The notes under the pieces: model-generated
Database searches by the model: none
What the model saw: only the letters and a program-made list of their open reading frames with translations
Told to the model about the DNA's origin: nothing
Translations under genes and position numbers: made by a program
Shown: piece after piece, positions 43,370 through 50,838 of the stretch
Layout of the letters: every line of letters starts with the position of its first letter
Position numbering within the stretch: position 1 is the stretch's first letter
Assembly (NCBI RefSeq): GCF_023544465.1
Contig: NZ_JALPVL010000009.1
Coordinates: forward strand, 372,001 to 436,000
DNA length: 64,000 bases
Source: Paractinoplanes maris
GTDB taxonomy: Bacteria; Actinomycetota; Actinomycetes; Mycobacteriales; Micromonosporaceae
Direction of reading: 5' to 3'

Positions 43370-44422
43370 TCAGGGCCGGCGGTCGGGGGCCCAGCCGTCG
43401 GTGCCGCGCAAGAAGGCCGGGATCGTCCGGGTGGCCGCCTCGGCCGCGGTGAGCTGAGGGCGGTCCTGGGTGACCAGGGCGCCCGGTCCGAAGTTCCGGA
43501 ACTCGCCGAAGCGCGCCGCACGCCACGGCCACGTGCCGAAGTCGCTCCAGGCCGTCGCTCCGATGTGGACGTCGATCCGGGAGTCGCGGATGATGGTCTG
43601 CCCGATCGCGTCCGGGTCCTGGCTGGGATGCCAGGGCCGGCCGAAGAAGACCGTCGCGGGCGGGGCGTCGGTGGTGAAGGCGCACCGGGTGAAGAGGAAG
43701 CCGTGCGGGTTGGCGATGTCGGTGCTGGGCGCGGTCACATAGCCGGCCGGCGTCGACTGCCGGTCGAGTGAGTGCACCCGGCAGCGGTCGAAGACGGCGG
43801 TCGCCCGGCCGAAGATGAAGTCGACGTCGCCCTCGATGTGACAGTCGCGGAAGTAGGCGCGGGCCACCGTCGCGGCCGAGGTGCTGTTGGCGTAGAGCGT
43901 GTCCTGGTTGCCGAGGAACCGTACGCGGGAGAAGGCCACCCGATCGGCCCGGGTCAGCACCGCGACGGCCTGCCGCCCGGTGATCTCGGGGTGGGCCGCC
44001 TCGTCGAAGAGGTTGGCGAACGTCAGGTTGTGCGCCCGGAACCCGGCCCCGTCGACGGTCACCGAGGCGCTGCCGCTCGTCCCCCAGGTGCCGCCGTCGG
44101 GGTGGGGCGTCCCGTTGGCCCGATCGTCCGCGATCACCACGTCCTGCGGCCGCCGCCCCAGCCCGGCCACCGTGACGAACGGCCGGTCAGCCGGGACGAC
44201 CACCCGTCCCCGGTACGTGCCGGGCCGGACCCCGATGACGAACGGCGAGCCGTCCGCGGCGTCCACAGCCTCCTGTACGGACGTGAAGTCCCCACTGCCG
44301 TCGGCGGCGACGACGACATCCGCGCGATGGCCGGCCGGCGCCGCGGACGCGGCCCGCCCGCTGAGGGCCGACACCGACGCGACCGCGCCCGTGGTGATCC
44401 CGAGAAACGTCCGTCTGCGCAT
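43370..44422 (-). CDS. Secreted pectinesterase (CE8), Tat-exported
   Basis: A 350-residue pectin methylesterase of carbohydrate esterase family 8. It frees carboxyl groups on pectin so that pectate lyase can act. Residues 1-32 are a twin-arginine signal (MRRRTFLGITTGAVASVSALSG), which marks export of a folded protein. The mature enzyme has GSGDFTSVQEAVDAA, then GRQAVAVLT, the oxyanion Gln in GNQDTLY, the catalytic Asp in DVDFIFG, and the GRPW block with its Arg. ATG 44422 follows GAGGAGG. A perfect 18-bp palindrome lies 19 bases upstream. The longer frame to 44479 would run through that operator. Confidence 0.92.
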   Translation of the reverse strand: MRRRTFLGITTGAVASVSALSGRAASAAPAGHRADVVVAADGSGDFTSVQEAVDAADGSPFVIGVRPGTYRGRVVVPADRPFVTVAGLGRRPQDVVIADDRANGTPHPDGGTWGTSGSASVTVDGAGFRAHNLTFANLFDEAAHPEITGRQAVAVLTRADRVAFSRVRFLGNQDTLYANSTSAATVARAYFRDCHIEGDVDFIFGRATAVFDRCRVHSLDRQSTPAGYVTAPSTDIANPHGFLFTRCAFTTDAPPATVFFGRPWHPSQDPDAIGQTIIRDSRIDVHIGATAWSDFGTWPWRAARFGEFRNFGPGALVTQDRPQLTAAEAATRTIPAFLRGTDGWAPDRRP

Positions 44423-44441
44423 GCCGCCTCCTCGAACCGGC

Positions 44442-44459
44442 CAGGAAAGGCCTTTCCTG
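44442..44459. promoter_or_regulatory. Perfect 18-bp palindrome upstream of pectinesterase
   Basis: CAGGAAAGGCCTTTCCTG at 44442-44459 is a perfect palindrome 19 bases before the pectinesterase start. The same half-site CAGGAAAG occurs before the pectate lyase and in the LacI/oxidoreductase gap, so it is the best operator of the proposed regulon. A repressor bound here would block pectinesterase transcription. Confidence 0.75.
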
Positions 44460-44687
44460 CGCAACTTAGAGTTCTTCATCGGCGTAAGTCAATGGATCAG
44501 GCGGGTCTGTCGTAGATCGAATCGATTGGCACACATCATTCCCCCTGAGGCCCCGGAAGCCACGTAACCTAGCGACGTTCGTCTATGCGGGGGCTGACGA
44601 ACAGGCCGGCTCGGCGCAGGCAACGCCGCGCTCGCCGGCTGGTGACTGGTGCGCCTCCGATATCCGCACGCGATAACGGGAGGTCAC

Positions 44688-47027
44688 GTGCACCACCACG
44701 AATCATCGCGAGACAGAAGGATCGCCGGCGCCGCGTTGTTGGCGCTGGCGGTCGGCTCGTTCGGGCTGCCGGCGCCGGTCGCCGCCGCCGAGGCCGTGCC
44801 CACCTCCGCCGACTGCACGTCGGTCGCCTCGGAGTGGGCCCGCTGCGCCACCGTGGCGGCGACGTTGAGCAAGGCCCCGGCCGTCGGGCAGCAGGCCCGG
44901 CTCAGCATCACCGTGGACACCCAGATACCCGTCGACGACCTCACGGTGCGGGTCGCCCTGCCGGCGCCGCTCACCTGGGCCACCGTCCCGACCGGCTTCA
45001 CCAAGGCCGGCACGGCGTCGAAACGGCCGTCCGACCTGGGCTCGGTCAGCACCATCACCGCCAAGGTGGCCGCCGTTCCCGGCCGCACCCAGCGGTTCGA
45101 GGCCGACGTCACCGCCGTCGCGGCCGGAGCGACCGTGCTCCGCGCGCAGGCCACGTCGGCCCGGGGCCCGGAGTACGGCAGCACCGAGTTCCACCTGCCC
45201 CTCACGATCGGAGCCTCGGCGCAGCAGTCGCGGCTGGGGCTGAGCGAGAGCGACGTGGCGAAGGCGAGCCCGCCGGGCACCGTGGCGGTGCCGGCCTACC
45301 CCTCGGTGCCGTACCGGCCCGCGAGCACGGCTCACCTGCCCAAGCCGTTCAGTGACGACCCGCCGGCCGCACCGGGGGCGGCGATCGAACAGCCGACCTG
45401 TGTCACCGCGACGCTCATCTACGCCGACAACACCGGCGCTCCCCACCCGTCCAAGAACCTGCAATACCAGGTCTGGGACGAGGATCTGCTCGGTGACGAC
45501 CTGCTCGCCTCCGGTCTGGCCGACGCCCAGGGCTCCTTCCGTGCCTGCTTCTCGAACAACGACGGTCTCGGTGGCGGCGGCCAGGACGTCTACCTCCGGG
45601 CGGTCACCGAGGGTTCGCAATACAAGGTCGAGAACGATGACGACGACCCGTACCAGTACGACACGGCCACCAGGAACAACGTCGGCACCGGCCGGACGAT
45701 CGGGTTCGGCACCCTGCAGCCGACCAACGCCGCGCAGATGCCGGCCTACCACGCGTTCGACACGGCCGACACCGCCGCCGCCTGGACGCCGGGCGACTGC
45801 TGGGACGATCGCGACACCAACTGCCAGAACATCGACATCGAGTGGGAACCGGGCATCAACCGGGGCGCGTTCTACGACCCCGGCTCCGACGAGGTCCGGC
45901 TGGGCGCGCCCGACCCGGCCGAACCGTGGGTGGTCATCCACGAGCTCGGGCACGGCGTGATGGACGACGTCTACGAGGACAACATGCCGCCGAGCGAGCA
46001 GCCGGCCTGCCGCACCCACTTCGTCAACCAGCAGTCCGGGCCCATCTGTGCCTGGGTCGAGGGCTTCGCCGACTGGTACGGCACGGCCGTGCTCAACAAC
46101 CCCGACATCCCCGGTAACCGCGGCAACATCGACACCGCCACCTGGGGCACCCCCGGCTGGAACGACGGCGACCAGGTCGAGGGTCGTGTGGCCGGCTCGC
46201 TGTGGGACCTGCTGGACACGACCGACGACGGCACCGACACCTACAACGACACCCTGGCCAACGTCTGGGACACCTTCCTCAACGGCCGGGTCACCACGTT
46301 CGCGGCCTACTGGGCGGCCCGCGGACGCGAGGGCAAGCAGGTCGGCGACCCCGCGCTGGGCTCGCTGTTCCAGAACACGATCGACTACGGCTTCCGTCAG
46401 CCGCTCACCAGCGGCGCGGCCGTCCAGGGCACCACCCCGCCCAACGATCACAACTACCGCTACGACACCCAGCACCAGGCGTGGTCGGTGGTGGCTGTGC
46501 GGCCGCCGACGGGTGCGGACGACGACCTGCGCCTCTACGACGACCGGGCACTGACCCAGCTGCTCGGCACCAGCGCGATCGGAACCGACACCGTCGACTT
46601 CCTCGCGGTCAACTCGTCACCGGGACACCGCCCGCTCGGCGACTACTACCCGCAGGTCCGCCGGCTGGCCGGCACCGGGGCCTACACCGTCCAGCTCTTC
46701 GACACCGGTGAGTTGCTGACCGGCACGGCGACCCGGCAGCTGGGCGCGGGCGACGTGGTCACGTCGTGGACCTCGTGCCTGACGGCGAACCAGCAGGTGA
46801 CGTTCACGGTCACCCCGGGCGCTGCCACGCAGGACCCGGAGCTGTTCGTGGTCGAGTCCGGTGGCGCCGAGCCGGACGTCAAGTCGCGGGGCGCGGCCAC
46901 CGCGGCCACCCCGGCCGGCCCGGGCCAGCCGGAGCAGGTCGGCTACACGGCACCGGCCGACGGCTGCGTCGGCGTGATCGTGGTCAACAAGGCGGGCGCG
47001 GGCACCTACACAGTGACCCGGTCCTGA
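44688..47027 (+). CDS. Secreted zinc metalloprotease (HELGH) with C-terminal PPC-like domains
   Basis: A 779-residue secreted protein. Residues 1-33 are a signal peptide (MHHHESSRDRR, hydrophobic core, PVAAA). The middle has a gluzincin-like site with H418, E419 and H422 in VVIHELGHGVM. The third ligand is probably E458 in WVEGFADWYG. The N-terminal 250 residues are beta-rich with a CVTATLIYADNTGAPHPSKN stretch like carboxypeptidase regulatory or adhesion domains. Two C-terminal PPC-like beta domains end in GTGAYTVQLFDTG and GAGTYTVTRS. GTG 44688 follows GGGAGG (44678-44683). The substrate is unknown; the pectin-region setting suggests a role in breaking down plant or microbial surface protein. 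Confidence 0.87.
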   Translation: MHHHESSRDRRIAGAALLALAVGSFGLPAPVAAAEAVPTSADCTSVASEWARCATVAATLSKAPAVGQQARLSITVDTQIPVDDLTVRVALPAPLTWATVPTGFTKAGTASKRPSDLGSVSTITAKVAAVPGRTQRFEADVTAVAAGATVLRAQATSARGPEYGSTEFHLPLTIGASAQQSRLGLSESDVAKASPPGTVAVPAYPSVPYRPASTAHLPKPFSDDPPAAPGAAIEQPTCVTATLIYADNTGAPHPSKNLQYQVWDEDLLGDDLLASGLADAQGSFRACFSNNDGLGGGGQDVYLRAVTEGSQYKVENDDDDPYQYDTATRNNVGTGRTIGFGTLQPTNAAQMPAYHAFDTADTAAAWTPGDCWDDRDTNCQNIDIEWEPGINRGAFYDPGSDEVRLGAPDPAEPWVVIHELGHGVMDDVYEDNMPPSEQPACRTHFVNQQSGPICAWVEGFADWYGTAVLNNPDIPGNRGNIDTATWGTPGWNDGDQVEGRVAGSLWDLLDTTDDGTDTYNDTLANVWDTFLNGRVTTFAAYWAARGREGKQVGDPALGSLFQNTIDYGFRQPLTSGAAVQGTTPPNDHNYRYDTQHQAWSVVAVRPPTGADDDLRLYDDRALTQLLGTSAIGTDTVDFLAVNSSPGHRPLGDYYPQVRRLAGTGAYTVQLFDTGELLTGTATRQLGAGDVVTSWTSCLTANQQVTFTVTPGAATQDPELFVVESGGAEPDVKSRGAATAATPAGPGQPEQVGYTAPADGCVGVIVVNKAGAGTYTVTRS

Positions 47028-47033
47028 CCGGAG

Positions 47034-47065
47034 GGTTCCGGCGGGCCGACCGGCCCGCCGGAACC
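47034..47065 (+). terminator. 14-bp perfect hairpin terminator
   Basis: GGTTCCGGCGGGCC (47034-47047) and GGCCCGCCGGAACC (47052-47065) pair perfectly around a four-base loop, six bases after the metalloprotease stop. There is no T run, but the stem is strong enough for an actinobacterial terminator. The next gene (47094) then needs its own promoter, or is expressed by read-through. Confidence 0.75.
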
Positions 47066-47093
47066 GCTCTGCCCCGAGGAGCGTCCGACCACG

Positions 47094-47840
47094 ATGAGTC
47101 GCAGACTGCCGCTGTACGCCGTACTGATGCTGTCACTGCTGGTGGCGTGCGGCCCGGGCGAACCACCCGCTGCTCCGGCCGGCCCGGCCACCGTGATCGT
47201 GACGGTCGACCGGGGTGGTGGCCTGGCGCCGCCGGTCGAGCGGTGGACGCTCCCGGACCTGACCCTCTTCGGCGACGGAACCGCGGTGGTGCGGGGCGAG
47301 ACCCGCGGCGCCGTGCTGACCGGCATCCGGCGTACCGTCCCGCCCGACCGGATCACCGAGCTGTACCGGCTCGCCGACCGGGCCGGCCTCTTCGAGGACC
47401 ACGTCTACGACCGCGACATCCAGGACGGTGACGTGCTGACCGTCCGGATCGCTGACCAGGCCGGAATCCACGAGACCACGGTGGTGGGCCCGGGCGAGGA
47501 CGACGGCGGCGATCGCGGCGAGGTCCGGGAGTTCGCCGACGCGGCCCTCGGCAGCGGCACCGACGCGGGCGACTACCAGCCCGAGCAGTACGCGGTGCTG
47601 GTCATGGCCGGTTCGGACGGCCGGGGCGAGGCTCGCCCGTGGCCCCTCGCCGTGCCGCTGTCCGCGCTGCCCGGCGCCCCGGCGCAACCCTGCCAGGTGC
47701 TCGGGCGCAGCGAAGCCGAGCCGCTGCTGCCCGCGCTGCGCGACGCCGGCCCGGACACCCGCTGGGACGCCGAAGGCCACCGCGTGACGCTGGTGGTCCG
47801 CCCGCTGCTACCCGGCGAACAGACCTGCGCCGACCTGTGA
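47094..47840 (+). CDS. Lipoprotein of unknown function
   Basis: A 248-residue lipoprotein. The lipobox LVAC lipidates C19. The mature part is a single beta-rich domain: VERWTLPDLTLFGDGTAVV, ILRRTVPPDRITELYRLADRAGLFED-like and VLTVRIADQAGIHETTVVG. A Pro-rich end with two late cysteines follows (AQPCQV and EQTCADL). The layout resembles uncharacterised actinomycete lipoproteins with an UG/wing-like start. No function assigned. It follows the metalloprotease by 66 bases across a terminator. Confidence 0.8.
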   Translation: MSRRLPLYAVLMLSLLVACGPGEPPAAPAGPATVIVTVDRGGGLAPPVERWTLPDLTLFGDGTAVVRGETRGAVLTGIRRTVPPDRITELYRLADRAGLFEDHVYDRDIQDGDVLTVRIADQAGIHETTVVGPGEDDGGDRGEVREFADAALGSGTDAGDYQPEQYAVLVMAGSDGRGEARPWPLAVPLSALPGAPAQPCQVLGRSEAEPLLPALRDAGPDTRWDAEGHRVTLVVRPLLPGEQTCADL

Positions 47841-47880
47841 GCGGGTCGTGCTCCTTCGGCCGGTCCGTCCGCAATGGATG

Positions 47881-47928
47881 ACTCCACGCCCGGAACGGGG
47901 GCTCCGGGCGGCATCGCGCGTGTGGAGT
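47881..47928. terminator. Bidirectional hairpin between lipoprotein and LuxR gene
   Basis: The inner stem GCCCGGA (47888-47894) pairs with TCCGGGC (47903-47909). An outer stem ACTCCAC (47881-47887) pairs with GTGGAGT (47922-47928). The structure lies between two convergent ends and can stop transcription from both sides. Confidence 0.6.
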
Positions 47929-47953
47929 AGGACTCCCGCCGGGTTGGTGAAGC

Positions 47954-50737
47954 TCAGCCGTCCAGGTCGTGCAGCATGTTGGCGAGCTGGATGCGGGACG
48001 TGATGCTGAGCTTGGTGAAGGCGTGCCGCAGGTGGGTGCTGACCGTGTGCGGCGAGAGGCAGAGCCGGCGGGCTGCGTCCCGGTTCGTGGCACCGGAGGC
48101 GACCAGACGCACCACCTGCAGCTCGGCGTTGGTCAGGCTCGCCCAACCGGTGCTGGGCCGGGTGGTGGTGGTGACCCGGCGCGGCGTCCCGTTCGACCGC
48201 AGGAGCCGGCCGGTCCGCTGGGCGTCGGCGACGGCCCCGGTGGCGGAGAAGGCGTCGAAGGCGTCGTTGAGCAGATCCAGGCCCTCGGCGTACGGGCCTT
48301 CGCGCAGCATCATCTCGGCGGCGTCCTGTGCGGCCTGCGCGGCCAGCAAGGGACGTTCCGCGGTCGTGTGCATCCGGCCGGCCGCACGCAGCCGGGGGAC
48401 GTCCTCGGTGAACAGGCCGAACAGGTGCTCCGCGGTGGCGGCATAGGCCGGGGCCTTGCCGGTCCCGGCAGCCAGCGTCATTGCCACGGCCGTGAGGCGC
48501 TCGACGAGGACGCGGTCCTGGCCGGCTATGGCGGCGCGGGCGACCGCGATGAGGAACGCCATGTCGGCCGGGAGCGGCATCGGGGCCGGCAGCAGCGGTT
48601 CGCCGGCGAGCAACCGGCAGGACTGCGCCGGGTCGCCCCGGCGGGCCGCGGTCATCGCCAGGACCCGGGTGGCCCAGCACCGTTCGACGGTGTTGCCGGT
48701 GGTGCGCAGTTGCCGGGCCACACCGGCGGCCGACTTGGCCAGGTCCTTGTCGCCCACGTGGGCGGCCAGCCCGGCCGCGGTGACCATCCGCAGGACCGCG
48801 ACGACACCCCGGTCCCGGTCCGTCCCGGCGCCGTCGAGACCGGCCCGGGCCGCGGCCAGCCGGCCCGACGCCAGGTGGGCCTGAGCGCGGATCTGGGTGG
48901 CCAGGTCGGCCTGGGGTCCGTTCCGTTCCCGCCGGGCCTGACGCAGGCATTCGGTCGCCGCGGCGTCACCCTCCGGCCCCCGTCCGAGGCAGTGCCACAG
49001 GTCCGCGGCGAACGGGTCGAGCCCTGGCCGGGGATCCGCACAGCGGTCGAGCAGGGCCGCTGCCGCGTCGCCGTGACCCCGGGCGGCCTCCGCCCCGGCC
49101 AGGGCGAGCCGGGCGTACGTCGTGGTGTCGGTGTCGGTGTCGCCCAGCTCGGCTGCCTCGGCCAGCGCCTGACGAGCGGAGCGGCCGGCCGCCTCGTGGT
49201 CACCGCTCAGCATCAGGTGGCAGGCGAGCCGGCCGCGATGCCGGGCCCGGACGAGAGGGGGGAGATGCGGAAGATCAAGGCTGATCCGGTTGTCCCGCAG
49301 GCGCGCGACCAGTGGCCGGGCCGCCATGCCGGACAGGGCCAGTCGCAGCGCGGCCTCCTGCTCGGCCGGTGGCGGCCCGGCCAGGGCCCGCTCGGTGAGC
49401 TGCGTGGCCTCCGCCGTCCGGTGAGCGCGATGCAGCAGGTCGGCGGCGTCCGTCAGCGTCGGCAGGTGGGCCGGGTCGTCCGCGGCCAGCAGGTCGAGGG
49501 CCCGCAGGCACAAGTCGGCCGCGGCCGAGGCGTCGGAGCAGGCCAGCCTGCGGGCCAGGTCACGCAGGGTGGCGGCCGCGGCCCGATCGCCCGGTCCGGC
49601 TCCCTCGGTGAACGCCGCGGCGATGTCGGACGGGTCGGCCCCGGTGTCCACCAGCACGTCGGCTGCCGCCCGTTGCAGGGCCCGGCGCAGCGATCCCGGC
49701 AGGGCCTCGCGGGTGGCGTGGCGAAGCAGCTCCGGGCTGAACCGCATCGCACCGTGGTCGATGGCCAGAAGACCCGCGCGGATCGCCTCGTCGAGGGGCT
49801 CGATCAGGTCGGCCGGATGGATCCGCATCAGCCCGGCCAGTTGCTCCGCCGTGAACCGGGCGGGCAGGACGGCCGCGACCTGGATGAGCAGCCGGGTCTC
49901 GCGGCTCAGTGGCGTGAGTTGCTCGTCCACGGCCCGGGCGAGGCGGCGCGGCAGTCGTCCGCCGACCACGGTGGCGCACCCGTCGGCGACGAGCAGCCGG
50001 TCGTCCTCGCGGAGCCCGTGCACCAGCGCCAGGAGCCAGTAGGGATGCCCGTCGACCCGGCCCACCAGGTCGAGCAACGGGGGCGAGGCGACCGCGCGGG
50101 TGACGTCCTCGACCACGCTGACCACGGCCGGCGGCGGTAGGGAAGCGAGCCGGAGGGTCTCGGCACCGGCGCTGGACAGGTGCCCGAACAGATCGCCGAC
50201 CTCCGGAGCGGCCTGGCCGAGCCGGGCGGCCAGCACCCAGAGGATCGCCGCCCGGGCGAGCTGGGCCGCCAGCACCCGGACAGCGGCGACCGTGCCGGCG
50301 TCGGCCCATTGCAGATCGTCCAGGACGACGACGAGCGGGGTGCCCGCCGCCTGCTTCTCCAGAGCGTGCCGCAGGTCGTGCACCATCCAGTAGGACAGAT
50401 CGTCGCGACGGCTCAGGTCCCGGGCCGACCGGAGGTCGCCGATCGGTGGCTCGGCGTTCAGCATGGCGGTGAGCAGGGGAGCGAACGGCATCGCGGGCCG
50501 GCCGGGGATCGCCTGGGCGTGCAGGACCCGCAGTCCGGCCCGCCCGGCCCGGTGGCGCAACTCCTCCAGCAGCCGCGTCTTGCCCAGGCCCGGAGCGCCG
50601 TCGAGCAGCAGGACGCCGCCCCACCCGCCCCGCACGGCCGCCAGACGCTCGTCGACGACCTCCAGTTCCGCCTCCCGCCCGCGCAGTCCGGGGAGCCGGG
50701 CCGGTCGGGCCGGATCGGTCAGTGTCTGTTCGGTCAT
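47954..50737 (-). CDS. LAL-type LuxR family transcriptional regulator 1
   Basis: A 927-residue large ATP-binding LuxR regulator (MalT/LAL class). Residues 25-300 form a STAND-type NTPase: Walker A GAPGLGKT at 47-54, Walker B VVVLDDLQWAD, and a sensor arginine in VRVLAAQLARAAIL. Residues about 430-850 are Ala/Arg-rich helical TPR-like repeats for ligand sensing. The C-terminus has the LuxR helix-turn-helix LTNAELQVVRLVASGATNRDAARRLCLSPHTVSTHLRHAFTKLSI. ATG 50737 follows GAGGAGC. It is transcribed in the same direction as a second LAL gene 101 bases upstream. Confidence 0.92.
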   Translation of the reverse strand: MTEQTLTDPARPARLPGLRGREAELEVVDERLAAVRGGWGGVLLLDGAPGLGKTRLLEELRHRAGRAGLRVLHAQAIPGRPAMPFAPLLTAMLNAEPPIGDLRSARDLSRRDDLSYWMVHDLRHALEKQAAGTPLVVVLDDLQWADAGTVAAVRVLAAQLARAAILWVLAARLGQAAPEVGDLFGHLSSAGAETLRLASLPPPAVVSVVEDVTRAVASPPLLDLVGRVDGHPYWLLALVHGLREDDRLLVADGCATVVGGRLPRRLARAVDEQLTPLSRETRLLIQVAAVLPARFTAEQLAGLMRIHPADLIEPLDEAIRAGLLAIDHGAMRFSPELLRHATREALPGSLRRALQRAAADVLVDTGADPSDIAAAFTEGAGPGDRAAAATLRDLARRLACSDASAAADLCLRALDLLAADDPAHLPTLTDAADLLHRAHRTAEATQLTERALAGPPPAEQEAALRLALSGMAARPLVARLRDNRISLDLPHLPPLVRARHRGRLACHLMLSGDHEAAGRSARQALAEAAELGDTDTDTTTYARLALAGAEAARGHGDAAAALLDRCADPRPGLDPFAADLWHCLGRGPEGDAAATECLRQARRERNGPQADLATQIRAQAHLASGRLAAARAGLDGAGTDRDRGVVAVLRMVTAAGLAAHVGDKDLAKSAAGVARQLRTTGNTVERCWATRVLAMTAARRGDPAQSCRLLAGEPLLPAPMPLPADMAFLIAVARAAIAGQDRVLVERLTAVAMTLAAGTGKAPAYAATAEHLFGLFTEDVPRLRAAGRMHTTAERPLLAAQAAQDAAEMMLREGPYAEGLDLLNDAFDAFSATGAVADAQRTGRLLRSNGTPRRVTTTTRPSTGWASLTNAELQVVRLVASGATNRDAARRLCLSPHTVSTHLRHAFTKLSITSRIQLANMLHDLDG

Positions 50738-50838
50738 GGCGGCGCTCCTCGACTTCGATGAGGTGGGGCGACCGTCATCGTCGGACCGGGCCCGCCGTGC
50801 TCGCGTCCGCCAAGTGCACAGTCCAGGCCGTGCGTGAC

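Noticed and set aside
47969-50140. A 723-residue plus-strand ORF
   Set aside because: It is antisense to the LAL regulator. The composition is that of a GC-rich shadow frame.
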